Shown: positions 8,807 through 18,227 of the stretch, piece by piece | Position numbering within the stretch: position 1 is the first letter of the stretch | How the letters are laid out: each line of letters opens with the position of its first letter | Assembly: GCF_040361195.1 (NCBI RefSeq) | Contig: NZ_APNE01000008.1 | Strand: one strand, 5' to 3' | Length of the DNA: 64,000 nt | Origin: Salinisphaera hydrothermalis | GTDB taxonomy: Bacteria > Pseudomonadota > Gammaproteobacteria > Nevskiales > Salinisphaeraceae | Translations under genes and position numbers: made by a program | The notes under the pieces: generated by a model | The model's database searches: none | The model's input: the letters and a program-made list of their open reading frames with translations, nothing else | What the model was told of the DNA's origin: nothing

Positions 8807-9610
8807 TCAGGAGCGCCGGGCGTCGCGCGCAGTGAGCTCGTCCAGTTCCGGCTCCGAGAACCGGGCCTCGCGGCGTGCCGGCAGGTTGTACGGCCCGGGC
8901 GGTCCGCCGTTCATGTACTCGTCGAGCAAGGCGAAGAACGTGGTGTCCGGGTCGAGACCGCGCGGTTCGGCGAAATAACGAAACCAGCGCGTGCCGATTT
9001 CTACATGCGGCACTTCCTCTTCGAGAATCTGCTCGAAGATCGCCACCGTCTTGGCGTCGCCGACGCGCTTGAGCTTGTCGATGATGCCGGGCGTGACGTC
9101 CAGCCCGCGCGCTTCGAGCACGCGCGGCACAAGCGCCATGCGTACCATCGGGTCATGGGCGGTCTTGACCGCCATCTCCCAGAGCCCGTTGTGGGCATCG
9201 AAATCGCCGTAGGTATAGCCGAAATCGGCCAGCCGATCGTTGAGCATCTCGAAATGACGCGATTCGTCAGCCGCCATCGACAGCCAGTCGGCGTAATAAT
9301 CCGCCGGCAGACCACGATAGCGATACGCCGCATCCAGGCCGAGATTGATGGCGTTGAACTCGATATGCGCGATGGCATGAATCAGCGCGGCCCGACCGTA
9401 TTCGGTCCCCAGCCCGCGCCGGGCCAGTTTCGCCGGATGAACCAACGCCGGGCGCTCGGGGCGGCCCGGCACCGGCACCTCGTCGGCCACGCCGGACGAT
9501 CGCGCCAGCCCGCTCGAGTCGGCCGCGTGCAAGGCCCGCGTGGCCAGACATTTGGCCCGCGGGTCACGCGCCATGAGCGCGGCATGCACGTCGTCCGGCG
9601 TCATCGTCAC
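8807..9610 (-). CDS. DUF455 family ferritin-like protein
   Basis: About 267 residues, matching the DUF455 ferritin-like family, which is related to di-iron four-helix-bundle enzymes. Candidate metal ligands are the helical HAIAHIEFNAI and SMAADESRHFEML segments (E/H spaced as ExxH) and ILEEEVPHVEIG. No reaction is established for the family. The start is GTG at 9610, overlapping the metZ TGA as GTGA; an ATG two codons later is an alternative. This overlap suggests translational coupling to methionine synthesis, but that does not define a role. Confidence 0.85.
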   Translation of the reverse strand: MTMTPDDVHAALMARDPRAKCLATRALHAADSSGLARSSGVADEVPVPGRPERPALVHPAKLARRGLGTEYGRAALIHAIAHIEFNAINLGLDAAYRYRGLPADYYADWLSMAADESRHFEMLNDRLADFGYTYGDFDAHNGLWEMAVKTAHDPMVRMALVPRVLEARGLDVTPGIIDKLKRVGDAKTVAIFEQILEEEVPHVEIGTRWFRYFAEPRGLDPDTTFFALLDEYMNGGPPGPYNLPARREARFSEPELDELTARDARRS

Positions 9611-10797
9611 GCCGCCAGGCCGCGCCAGAGGTCCGCGATGATGTCGTCGACGTTTTCCAGCCCGACCGAGACCCGGACCAGCCCGTCGCCGATACCGGCG
9701 CGCGCGCGGTCCTCGGCCGAAATGCGGGCATGGGTCGTGCTGGCCGGATGGACGATCGTCGTCCGCGTATCACCGAGATTCGCGGTGATCGACAGCATCT
9801 GCGTCGAATTGATCAGCTTGAACGCGCCTTCGCGCCCGCCTTTCACATCAAACGATACGATGCCGCCGAAACCGCCCGGCTGCTGTTTGGCGGCCAGATC
9901 GTGCTGTGGATGCGATGTCAGCCCCGGGTAATAGACATGCTCGACGCCCGGCTGGCTCTCCAGCCACTGCGCGACCCGTCCGGCATTTTCGCAGTGGGCG
10001 CGCATGCGCACTTCCAGCGTTTCCAGTGCCTTGTAGAACACCCAGGCGTTGAACGGGCTCATGCTCGGCCCGCAGGTGCGCAGGAAGCGAAAGACGCGTT
10101 CACCGACCACGTCGGCATCGCCGACGACGGCACCGCCCAGCGCGCGGCCCTGGCCGTCGATATATTTCGTGGCCGAGTGCGTCACGATATGCGCGCCGAG
10201 CTCGAGCGGTCGCTGCAAGGCCGGCGTACAGAAACAGTTGTCGACCACCAGCCAGGCGCCGTGATCGTCCGCCAGCGCGCCAAGCGCGCCCAGATCGACG
10301 ATCTCGGTCAGCGGGTTGGACGGCGTTTCCACGAACAGCATCTTCGTGTTCGGCTCGATCGCCGCTTTCCAGGCCTCGACATCGTCCGGCGCGACATAGG
10401 TCGTGCGGATGCCGAGCTTGCCTAGATAGTTGTTGAACATCCCGATGGTGGAACCGAACAACGTATGTGCAGCGACGATATGATCGCCCGATTCGAGCGT
10501 CGCCAGGCAGGTCGCGAGAATCGCGGACATGCCGGACCCGGTCGCCACGCAGGCTTCGCCACCTTCCATGGCGGCCAGACGATCGCAGAATGCATCGACG
10601 GTCGGGTTAGTGAAGCGGGAGTAGATGTTGCCCGGTTCTTCGCCGGCAAAGCGCGCCGCGCAGGCTTCGGCCGAGTCGAACACGAAGCTCGACGTCATGT
10701 AGATGGCGCTGCTGTGCTCGCCGTCGGGGCCGCGATGCGTACCCGCCCGCACGCCGCGGGTGGCCGTTCCCCATTCCGGGTCGTAATCGATGGTCAT
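9607..10797 (-). CDS. metZ: O-succinylhomoserine sulfhydrylase
   Basis: 396-residue PLP enzyme of the Cys/Met metabolism family making homocysteine directly from O-succinylhomoserine and sulfide. The PLP-binding region is visible as SGMSAI, then VVDNCFCTPALQRPLELGA and HSATKYIDGQGR, with the Schiff-base lysine in SATK. The position next to purF in the same orientation is the one metZ occupies in pseudomonads, which argues for MetZ over MetB or MetC. The start ATG at 10797 follows AGGAGAC, a strong ribosome-binding site; an in-frame start 14 codons upstream lies in the purF terminator. MetZ is distinguished from relatives mainly by context. Confidence 0.9.
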   Translation of the reverse strand: MTIDYDPEWGTATRGVRAGTHRGPDGEHSSAIYMTSSFVFDSAEACAARFAGEEPGNIYSRFTNPTVDAFCDRLAAMEGGEACVATGSGMSAILATCLATLESGDHIVAAHTLFGSTIGMFNNYLGKLGIRTTYVAPDDVEAWKAAIEPNTKMLFVETPSNPLTEIVDLGALGALADDHGAWLVVDNCFCTPALQRPLELGAHIVTHSATKYIDGQGRALGGAVVGDADVVGERVFRFLRTCGPSMSPFNAWVFYKALETLEVRMRAHCENAGRVAQWLESQPGVEHVYYPGLTSHPQHDLAAKQQPGGFGGIVSFDVKGGREGAFKLINSTQMLSITANLGDTRTTIVHPASTTHARISAEDRARAGIGDGLVRVSVGLENVDDIIADLWRGLAA

Positions 10798-10824
10798 GGC
10801 GTCTCCTATAAGAAGCGGCGGGCA

Positions 10825-10848
10825 CAAAAAAGCCTGCACACGGCAGGC
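10825..10848 (-). terminator. Rho-independent terminator after purF
   Basis: On the minus strand the hairpin GCCTGC-(5-base loop)-GCAGGC is followed immediately by six T residues (A-run at 10826-10831 on the plus strand). It lies about 145 bases past purF and directly before the metZ ribosome-binding site, so metZ probably has its own promoter or is reached by read-through. Confidence 0.8.
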
Positions 10849-10992
10849 GGTGTCCTTTGACGCCCGCTTAGCTGATGATTCGATCGCGAAAAATCGCGAT
10901 CCGCGCCCGCAAGCTGTGCAAATCGGCGCGTGACGCGAGTATGCCGGGCGGCCCGGGGCACATCAAGCACGCCGGGCCACATCCGCAGACGT

Positions 10993-12504
10993 TTAAGCGT
11001 CGTTATGGATTTCCAGCACGGCGTTGTCTTTCTTGCGCCGGGCTTCGCGGTTGGCATCGGCCCGGAACAGCTCGAGCTGCTCGAGATATTCGGGCGAGAC
11101 GTCGGCGGTGACGTACTGACCCGTGAACACCGAATCCTCGTAACTCTGCAGCGCATCATTACCGACCGACACCGCGCGCTTGAGGTCTTCCATGTCCTGG
11201 TAGATCAGCTTGTCGGCGCCAATGATCTCGGTGATTTCCTCATCCGAATGGCCGTGGGCCACTAGCTCCGTCGCGCTCGGCATGTCGATGCCGTACACGT
11301 TGGGATAACGCACCGGCGGCGCGGCCGAGGCAAAGTACACCTTGTTGGCGCCGGCCTCGCGGGCCATCTCGATGATCTGGCGCGACGTGGTGCCGCGTAC
11401 GATCGAGTCGTCGACCAGCAGCACGTTCTTGCCGGCAAATTCCAGATCGATCGGGTTGAGCTTCTTGCGCACGGATTTCACGCGCTGCTGCTGGCCCGGC
11501 ATGATGAACGTACGGCCGATATAGCGATTCTTGATGAAGCCTTCGCGGTATTTCACGTCGAGCTGGCTCGCCAGCTCGACCGCCGCCGTTCGGCTGGTCG
11601 ACGGAATCGGGATGACTACATCGATATCGTGATCCGGCCATTCGCGCTGAATCTTGTCGGCCAGATACGTACCCATCCGCAGACGCGCCTTGTAGACATA
11701 GACATCGTCGATAACGGAGTCCGGCCGCGCCAGATAAACGTATTCGAAGATACAGGGCGAGTGATGCGTATGGTCGGCGCACTGCCGAACATGGATCTCG
11801 CCGTCGAGCGTGATGACCACGGCCTCGCCCGGCCGGATATCCCCGATACGCTCGAAGCCGAGGGCATCCAGCGCCACCGACTCGGAAGCGATCATGTAAT
11901 CGGTGCCCTGCTCCGTCTCGCGCTTGCCGTAGACCACCGGCCGGATACCGTTGGGATCGCGAAAGCCCACTAGGCCATAGCCGCTAATCAACGCGGTTGC
12001 GGCATAGCCACCGCGACAACGTCGATGCACGGCGCCGACCGCTTCGAAAATGTCCTCGGGCGCGAGCTGCAGACTCTCGCTCTGCATCAGCTCGTGGGCG
12101 AACACATTGAGCAGGATCTCGGTATCCGAATCGGTGTTCAGATGGCGCCGATCGGACCGATAAAGCTCGTCCTTGAGCTGGTCGGCATTGGTGAGGTTGC
12201 CGTTATGCGAGAGGCAGATACCGTACGGGGTGTTCACATAGAACGGCTGCGCCTCAGCCGAGGAATCGAGGCCGGCCGTGGGATAGCGCACATGCCCAAC
12301 GCCGGCGTTGCCGACCAGCCGTAGCATGTGATCGGTGCGGAACACATCACGAACGAGGCCGTTCGCCTTGCGCAAATACATGCGCCGGCCGTCCGTGGTG
12401 ACGATGCCGGCCGCATCCTGACCGCGGTGCTGGAGCACCGTCAGTGCATCGTAAATATCCTGATTAACCGGGGAGGTCGAAACCATCCCAACAATGCCGC
12501 ACAT
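10993..12504 (-). CDS. purF: Amidophosphoribosyltransferase
   Basis: 503-residue first enzyme of de novo purine synthesis, converting PRPP and glutamine to phosphoribosylamine. After Met removal Cys2 (MCGIVGMV) is the N-terminal nucleophile of the class II glutamine amidotransferase domain (~residues 2-235). The C-terminal phosphoribosyltransferase domain carries the PRPP loop NVLLVDDSIVRGTTS. There is no propeptide, as in the E. coli type. It lies 33 bases downstream of cvpA, the normal cvpA-purF arrangement. Confidence 0.97.
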   Translation of the reverse strand: MCGIVGMVSTSPVNQDIYDALTVLQHRGQDAAGIVTTDGRRMYLRKANGLVRDVFRTDHMLRLVGNAGVGHVRYPTAGLDSSAEAQPFYVNTPYGICLSHNGNLTNADQLKDELYRSDRRHLNTDSDTEILLNVFAHELMQSESLQLAPEDIFEAVGAVHRRCRGGYAATALISGYGLVGFRDPNGIRPVVYGKRETEQGTDYMIASESVALDALGFERIGDIRPGEAVVITLDGEIHVRQCADHTHHSPCIFEYVYLARPDSVIDDVYVYKARLRMGTYLADKIQREWPDHDIDVVIPIPSTSRTAAVELASQLDVKYREGFIKNRYIGRTFIMPGQQQRVKSVRKKLNPIDLEFAGKNVLLVDDSIVRGTTSRQIIEMAREAGANKVYFASAAPPVRYPNVYGIDMPSATELVAHGHSDEEITEIIGADKLIYQDMEDLKRAVSVGNDALQSYEDSVFTGQYVTADVSPEYLEQLELFRADANREARRKKDNAVLEIHNDA

Positions 12505-12537
12505 AAGCCAGTCGCTCGGTTTAGAGAAGGAAGAATG

Positions 12538-13077
12538 TCAGGTGGTCGAGGTCGTCGTGCTGTTCGCGGGCAGCGTCGACGGCGCGTCCGGGTAGCGGAT
12601 TGCATTCGCGATATCGGGCGGCAGATAGCTGCGCACCCAAAGCGCACCGGCTTCAAGCTGCCCGATGAAGATGGAACGCTGCCACCAGCTGTCGCGCGGC
12701 ACCGGCGTGACGCCGGCCAGCAGGACCAGAACAATAAGGACGGCGACGCCGCGCACAACCCCGAACACGATGCCGACCGCGCGATCGGTGCCCGCAAAAC
12801 CTGTCTGGTTGATCAGCCGGCCGAGCAGGTAATTCACGATGGCTCCGGCCACCAGCACGACCAGGAAAATAATGGCGAAGGCCGCCGCAAGCCGCGCCGA
12901 ATCGGAGTGGATCCACTGTCGGAGGTAAGCAGACCCGGGCTGCGCCAGGATGAAGGCAAGATAGAAGGCTAGAATCCAAGTCGCCAATCCGAGCGCCTCC
13001 CGCAGGAAGCCACGGAAGAAACCGATGATCGCCGACAGTGCGACGACCACGACGATAGCGACGTCGATCCAGATCAT
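12538..13077 (-). CDS. cvpA: CvpA family membrane protein
   Basis: 179-residue inner-membrane protein with four hydrophobic segments (about residues 3-20, 28-46, 66-87 and 103-122) and a polar Thr/Ser-rich tail. The N-terminal IWIDVAIVVVVALSAIIGFFRG pattern is typical of CvpA, named for colicin V production in E. coli and linked to envelope stress. It sits directly upstream of purF as in most gammaproteobacteria. Confidence 0.9.
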   Translation of the reverse strand: MIWIDVAIVVVVALSAIIGFFRGFLREALGLATWILAFYLAFILAQPGSAYLRQWIHSDSARLAAAFAIIFLVVLVAGAIVNYLLGRLINQTGFAGTDRAVGIVFGVVRGVAVLIVLVLLAGVTPVPRDSWWQRSIFIGQLEAGALWVRSYLPPDIANAIRYPDAPSTLPANSTTTSTT

Positions 13078-13146
13078 GCGAGCCAGCCGCCGGGGCGAGA
13101 CGCCTCAATCATAGCAAATTTTCGCCCCGTTCGCGGCCGGCACAGA

Positions 13147-13968
13147 TCACGGCAGTTGACGCACCAGGCCCTTGTGCCCGGCCTTGGCAAGCCGATCGGC
13201 GGCCGACTGCGCAGCCTGCTTGCTGTCGAACGGGCCGATGTTCACGCGATACCACGTCTTGCCGTTGACTTGCCCCGGGGTATAGGACGCGGGGAACTGG
13301 CCCTTGAGGTTCTTGGCCAGATCCTCGGCATTGCCGCGCTCGCTGAAACTGGCCACCTGCACCACCCAGCCCTGGATGCTGGATTTCTCAAGGCCGGAGG
13401 CACTGGATTTCTGCGTGTTCGACGCCTTTGCATTGTCTTGCGAGGCACGCGACATCGAAGACGCCCCATAGTCGTGCGAACTCGACTGGCTTGGGGCCGT
13501 CTGCTTCTCGGATGACGACGCGCGTGCGGCCGGCGCCGATGATGGGCTCGACTTGGCCTTCGGTGGCGCCGAAGCGCTCGCAGCAGGCGTCGCATTCGAA
13601 GAATCGGACGCGCCGCCGGCGTTGCCGTGTACCGGAGGGGTGGAAAATTGCGATGAGCTCTGCGGGGATACCGCGTCCGGATTGGCCGATTGCTGGTTGG
13701 CGTCGCCGCTGGACGAGCCCGCGCCGGATGTCGACGCCTGAGACCGCGCGCCGCCATTCTCGGACTGACCTTCCTGGGCGTTTTCCTGGTCATTCTGGCT
13801 GGCCGGCTCGGCCTTGCCATCGGGCTGCACGTCATACACGCGCATCGACCCGCGGCCGTTGTCCTGGCTGCCGCCATGCATGCAACGCGACAACAACAAC
13901 GGCGCCAACACGCCGATGACTACCAGAATGGCGACGCCGATCAGGCGTTTTTTCATCACATCATTCAT
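13147..13968 (-). CDS. SPOR-domain protein, DedD-like
   Basis: About 273 residues: a short cytoplasmic start, one membrane helix (LIGVAILVVIGVLAPLLL), a long low-complexity Ser/Ala/Gln-rich linker (~residues 40-195) and a C-terminal SPOR domain. The SPOR domain begins at WVVQVASFSERGNAEDLAK and includes WYRVNIGPFDSKQAA. SPOR domains bind denuded glycan strands at the division septum, so a septal role like DedD is expected. ATG at 13956 (MKKRLIG) is an alternative start four codons in. The first start codon overlaps the end of folC. Confidence 0.88.
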   Translation of the reverse strand: MNDVMKKRLIGVAILVVIGVLAPLLLSRCMHGGSQDNGRGSMRVYDVQPDGKAEPASQNDQENAQEGQSENGGARSQASTSGAGSSSGDANQQSANPDAVSPQSSSQFSTPPVHGNAGGASDSSNATPAASASAPPKAKSSPSSAPAARASSSEKQTAPSQSSSHDYGASSMSRASQDNAKASNTQKSSASGLEKSSIQGWVVQVASFSERGNAEDLAKNLKGQFPASYTPGQVNGKTWYRVNIGPFDSKQAAQSAADRLAKAGHKGLVRQLP

Positions 13969-15230
13969 GATTCAGGTCTCCGCGCCTGCGCCACGGTGAA
14001 AAAAGAACCGCAGACGACGATTCGATCGCCCGGGTTAGCGGCCTGTCGTGCCGCCGCGAACGCGTCTCGGGGATGAGCGTAGACGGTGCCGGTATGACCC
14101 AAGCGGGCAGCCAGCGCATCGCCGCTCAACCCGCGCGGGCTGACGTCGGCCAGGCCTGCCGGATACAGGGCGTCCGCCGTCCGCATCAGTCGATGGCCGA
14201 CCGATTCCACCGGTTTGTCCGCCAACATACCCAGTACCACATGAGTCCGCCCTGCCGCGGGTCGCTGCCGGAGCGATTCCACCAACAGGGCCACAGCATC
14301 GTCGTTATGGCCCACATCGTAGATGATCGGTATCGGACCGTCGATAACTTCCCGTCGCCCGGGCAGTAATGCCTGGCGAGCGCAGGCGCGTTCGATATCG
14401 AAGGGCGTCGGTTCGCAGCCCGCCGCGAGCACGCCGGCGATCGCGACCGCGAGATTGTCGGGGTGGACGTCGGCATGCGCCGGCACGTTGAATTGCTGCT
14501 GCTCGTTCGACCACAGCCAGCGCTCACCCTCCGAGGTGAGTTCGAAGTCGCGCCCGAGACATGCCAGATCGGCGCCGCATGCAGATGCGGTGGCAGCGAT
14601 GCTGGCCGGCGGATTTCGATCACCGCAGAACACCGGCCGCTCGCGCCGCATGATGCCGGCTTTCTCGCGCCCGATGTCGTCGCGGGTGTCGCCCAGCCAG
14701 TCGGTATGATCAAGGCCGATCTGCGTGATCAGCGCCACGTCGGCATCGAGGATGTTGACCGCGTCCAGCCGGCCGCCCAGGCCGACCTCGAGCACGGCGA
14801 CGGCCACCGCTGCGCGCTGAAAGATCAACAGCGCCGCGAGCGTGCCGAATTCAAAGAACGTGAGGGATATATCGCCGCGCGCGACTTCGATCGCCTCGAA
14901 CGCGGCAACGATCTCGTCGTCGCCCACCGGTTCGCCGTCGATCGCGATCCGCTCGTTATAGCGCCATAAATGCGGCGAGGTATACGCACCGACACGGGCG
15001 CTATCGCCGATCAGACCGCAAACAAGCGCAACACAGCTGCCCTTGCCGTTGGTACCGGCCACGGTGATCGTCGTGTGCTTCGGCGCGAGCAGATTCAGCC
15101 GAGCCGCGACCTCGCGCACGCGATCAAGCCCGAGCTCGATCTCACGCGGGTGGATCGCCAGCTGATAGTCCAGCCACTCGCCGAGCGTTCGCCGCGCGGG
15201 CGCCGCGCCCAACGCTTCGCCGTTGCTCAC
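13965..15230 (-). CDS. folC: Bifunctional folylpolyglutamate/dihydrofolate synthase
   Basis: 421-residue Mur-ligase-type enzyme that adds glutamate to dihydropteroate and folates. The ATP loop VAGTNGKGSC, the TSPHLWRYNERI motif and LEVGLGGRLDAVN, followed by ITQIGLDHTDWLG, are clearly present. The initiation codon is GTG at 15230, sharing one base with the TAG stop of accD. The accD-folC-SPOR-cvpA order is conserved across gammaproteobacteria and supports the call. Confidence 0.96.
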   Translation of the reverse strand: MSNGEALGAAPARRTLGEWLDYQLAIHPREIELGLDRVREVAARLNLLAPKHTTITVAGTNGKGSCVALVCGLIGDSARVGAYTSPHLWRYNERIAIDGEPVGDDEIVAAFEAIEVARGDISLTFFEFGTLAALLIFQRAAVAVAVLEVGLGGRLDAVNILDADVALITQIGLDHTDWLGDTRDDIGREKAGIMRRERPVFCGDRNPPASIAATASACGADLACLGRDFELTSEGERWLWSNEQQQFNVPAHADVHPDNLAVAIAGVLAAGCEPTPFDIERACARQALLPGRREVIDGPIPIIYDVGHNDDAVALLVESLRQRPAAGRTHVVLGMLADKPVESVGHRLMRTADALYPAGLADVSPRGLSGDALAARLGHTGTVYAHPRDAFAAARQAANPGDRIVVCGSFFTVAQARRPES

Positions 15231-16147
15231 TATTCTGCCGACACCTCGGGCGTTTCGACCTCATCAACCTGGTCAGCCTCGTCGGCCACCGGCGGCCGAT
15301 GCATCAGCGTGGCGACCACGCGATGAATGCGATCGCGCAGGTCACCGCGCTCGACGATCATGTCGATCGCGCCATGTTCCAACAGGAATTCGCTGCGCTG
15401 AAAGCCTTCCGGCAGCGTCTGCTTTACGGTCTGCTCGATCACACGAGGGCCCGCGAAACCCACCAGAGCTTCCGGTTCGGCCACGTTGATATCGCCGAGC
15501 ATGGCGTAGCTGGCCGCCACGCCGCCCATGGTCGGATGCGTAAGTACCGAGACGAACGGTAGACCGCGATCGGCCAGCCGCGTGAGCGCCGCACTCGTCT
15601 TGCCCATCTGCAGCAGCGAGAACAGCCCTTCCTGCATGCGCGCGCCGCCCGAGGCCGAGAAGAACACGAACGGTGAACCCGCCTCGATAGCCGCGTGCAC
15701 GCCACGCACGAACGTCTCGCCGACCACACTGCCCATGGAACCGCCCATGAACTTGAAGTCCATGGCGCCCGCCACGACCGGCATCGATTTGAGCGTGCCG
15801 GACATCATGATTACGGCTTCGCGTTCGCCCGAGTCCTTCTGCGCGGCCGAGAGCCGATCGCGATATTTCTTGGAATCGCGGAACTTGAGCGGGTCGCGCG
15901 GCTCGAGATCGGTCGCAATCTCGGTGCGATTATCGGCATCGAGAAAGAAATCCAGACGCTGGCGCGCGCGCAGGCGCTGATGCGTATTGCACTTCGGGCA
16001 GACATGGAGCGTGCGCTCCATTTCGGCGGTGTACAGTACCGCGCCGCAACTGGTGCACTTCGTCCACAACCCTTCCGGGACGCTGTTCTTGCGCCGCGAT
16101 GCGTCGTTGCGCATCTGCGACGGCATGAGTTTCTCGAGCCAGCTCAT
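15230..16147 (-). CDS. accD: Acetyl-CoA carboxylase carboxyltransferase subunit beta
   Basis: 305-residue beta subunit of the carboxyltransferase that forms malonyl-CoA. The N-terminal zinc ribbon is seen as CTSCGAVL and CPKCNTHQ (four cysteines, residues ~33-55). The crotonase-fold core has MGGSMGSVVGE and ASGGARMQEGLFSLLQM. The start ATG overlaps the trpA stop (ATGA), so translation is coupled to the trp genes. AccA is encoded elsewhere. Confidence 0.97.
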   Translation of the reverse strand: MSWLEKLMPSQMRNDASRRKNSVPEGLWTKCTSCGAVLYTAEMERTLHVCPKCNTHQRLRARQRLDFFLDADNRTEIATDLEPRDPLKFRDSKKYRDRLSAAQKDSGEREAVIMMSGTLKSMPVVAGAMDFKFMGGSMGSVVGETFVRGVHAAIEAGSPFVFFSASGGARMQEGLFSLLQMGKTSAALTRLADRGLPFVSVLTHPTMGGVAASYAMLGDINVAEPEALVGFAGPRVIEQTVKQTLPEGFQRSEFLLEHGAIDMIVERGDLRDRIHRVVATLMHRPPVADEADQVDEVETPEVSAE

Positions 16148-16980
16148 ACGCTTTCGCCCTCTTGTTCGCGTTCGTCCGCGCTGTCGATCGCCGCGCGCAT
16201 GGCGGACAGCGTTTCGCTCAGTTTTTTCGTCGTCGTGGCCGTATCGTTGCCGTATTCGGCGATCTGACTTACCAATGCACTGCCCACGATAACCGCATCC
16301 GCCACTGCCGCAACCGCCGCGGCATTCTCCGGGGTGCGGACGCCGAAGCCGACCCCGACCGGGAGATCGGTGGCCTGGCGGATCGGCGCGATCTGTGCCG
16401 CCAGACGATCGGTATCCAGGCTCGACGCCCCGGTGACGCCCTTGAACGACACGTAGTAGATGAACCCGGCCGCGTTCTCGCAGATCCGGGCAATACGGGC
16501 TTCGCCGGTGGTCGGCGCGATCAGACAGACCGGGTCCACGCCGGCCTCGACCAACGCCGGCGCAATATCCGGTGCTTCTTCGGCCGTCATATCGACGATG
16601 AGGGCGCCGTCGACACCTGCCTCGTGCGCGCGCTGGCCGAATGCTTCAAGGCCCATCGAATCGATCGGATTGAAGTAGCCCATGAGCACGACCGGCGTAT
16701 CGCTATCCCGCTCGCGGAACCGCTGGACCATGGCGAGCACGTCGCGCAGGCTCGTGCCGTGTGCCAGTGCGCGCTCGCAGGCCGCCTGAATCGCCGGGCC
16801 GTCGGCCATGGGATCCGTGAACGGCACGCCAAGCTCGATCGCGTCCGCCCCGGCGGCGACCAGCGCGTGCATGAACTCGACGGTCGCATCCGCGCTCGGA
16901 TCGCCGGCGGTGAGAAACGGAATCAGCGCGGTGCGCCCGGCCCGCTTGAGTTCGGCAAAACGATGGGCAAGACGGCTCAA
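16144..16980 (-). CDS. trpA: Tryptophan synthase alpha chain
   Basis: 278-residue TIM barrel cleaving indole-3-glycerol phosphate. Catalytic glutamate and aspartate are in AIELGVPFTDPMADG, and the phosphate loop is GFGVRTPE. The start is an unusual TTG at 16980 overlapping the trpB stop as TTGA. It is chosen because MSRLAHRFAELKRAGRTAL aligns with the known TrpA N-terminus without extension or loss. A TTG inside a four-base overlap implies re-initiation after trpB. Confidence 0.95.
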   Translation of the reverse strand: MSRLAHRFAELKRAGRTALIPFLTAGDPSADATVEFMHALVAAGADAIELGVPFTDPMADGPAIQAACERALAHGTSLRDVLAMVQRFRERDSDTPVVLMGYFNPIDSMGLEAFGQRAHEAGVDGALIVDMTAEEAPDIAPALVEAGVDPVCLIAPTTGEARIARICENAAGFIYYVSFKGVTGASSLDTDRLAAQIAPIRQATDLPVGVGFGVRTPENAAAVAAVADAVIVGSALVSQIAEYGNDTATTTKKLSETLSAMRAAIDSADEREQEGESV

Positions 16981-18227
16981 AGCGTTTCTCCTGCGGCTTC
17001 GGCCACGCTGGCCATGTCCTTGTCACCCCGGCCCGACATATTCAACAGAATATCGGTGCCCGGGCCCATTTCGGCGGCCAGCTTGCGGGCGTAGGCCACG
17101 GCGTGCGCCGATTCGAGCGCGGGCATGATGCCTTCGATACGGGTGCATTCGTGAAACGCATCCAAAGCCTCGGCGTCGGTCACATCAACGTAGCGCGCCC
17201 GGCCGATGTCCTTGAGCCACGAATGTTCCGGCCCGACGCCCGGATAATCCAGCCCGGCGGAGATCGAGTGTGTACCTTGGATCTGGCCGTTGTCGTCCTG
17301 CATCAGATACGTGCGGTTGCCGTGCAACACGCCGGACCGTCCCGCCGACAGCGGCGCCGCATGCCGGCCACTGGCAATGCCGTCACCGCCGGCCTCGACG
17401 CCGTAAATCGCCACATCTTCGTCATCCAGGAACGGATAGAACAGACCGATCGCATTGGATCCGCCGCCAACGCAAGCCACGAGCGCATCCGGCAGCCGAC
17501 CGGTCCGCTCCAGCATCTGACGCCGGGCCTCGCGACCGATCACCGCCTGGAAATCGCGCACCATGGCCGGATACGGCGCCGGGCCGGCAACCGTACCGAT
17601 GATGTAGAACGTGTCGTCGACGTTGGCGACCCAGTCGCGCAACGCCTCGTTCATGGCGTCCTTGAGCGTCTTGGAGCCGGACTCCACCGGGCGCACCTCG
17701 GCGCCGAGCAGGCGCATGCGATAGACGTTGGTGGCCTGCCGGCGCATGTCCTCGCTGCCCATGTACACCACACAGGTCAGCCCCAGGCGCGCGGCGACCG
17801 TGGCCGTAGCCACACCGTGCTGGCCGGCGCCGGTTTCGGCGATGATGCGGGTCTTGCCCATGCGTGCGGCCAGCAGGGCCTGGCCGATAGTGTTGTTCAC
17901 CTTGTGCGCGCCGGTGTGGTTCAGGTCCTCGCGCTTGAACCAGATCCGGGCGCCGCCGATCTTGTTCGACAGGCGCTCGGCGTAATAGATCGGCGTCGGG
18001 CGACCGACATAATCGGCCAGATCGGCATCCAGCGTGGCGATGAATTCCGGGTCCTGACGCGCCTCGGCGTAGGCCTGGGCCAGCTCGTCGAGCGGCGCCA
18101 TCAAGGTCTCGGCAACGAACTTACCGCCATACGGGCCGAAATGACCGCGGGCGTCGGGCATGTTGCGCCAGGCGTGCGGACCGTGGGCTGCGGAAATCGC
18201 CGGATCCTTCGATATCGTCGTACTCAT
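16977..18227 (-). CDS. trpB: Tryptophan synthase beta chain
   Basis: 416-residue PLP enzyme condensing indole with serine. The family start GHFGPYGGKFVAETL, the PLP lysine in EDLNHTGAHKVNN, the substrate motif ETGAGQHGVA and the glycine-rich phosphate loop CVGGGSNAIG are all visible. It overlaps trpF upstream (ATGA) and trpA downstream (TTGA). The trpF-trpB-trpA-accD order places the alpha2-beta2 complex subunits between genes that are adjacent (trpF-accD) in Pseudomonas. Confidence 0.97.
   Translation of the reverse strand: MSTTISKDPAISAAHGPHAWRNMPDARGHFGPYGGKFVAETLMAPLDELAQAYAEARQDPEFIATLDADLADYVGRPTPIYYAERLSNKIGGARIWFKREDLNHTGAHKVNNTIGQALLAARMGKTRIIAETGAGQHGVATATVAARLGLTCVVYMGSEDMRRQATNVYRMRLLGAEVRPVESGSKTLKDAMNEALRDWVANVDDTFYIIGTVAGPAPYPAMVRDFQAVIGREARRQMLERTGRLPDALVACVGGGSNAIGLFYPFLDDEDVAIYGVEAGGDGIASGRHAAPLSAGRSGVLHGNRTYLMQDDNGQIQGTHSISAGLDYPGVGPEHSWLKDIGRARYVDVTDAEALDAFHECTRIEGIMPALESAHAVAYARKLAAEMGPGTDILLNMSGRGDKDMASVAEAAGETL

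Noticed and set aside
10798..10992. Possible SAM-type riboswitch upstream of metZ
   Set aside because: Only the purF terminator hairpin and a ribosome-binding site are visible; no conserved riboswitch core could be recognised.
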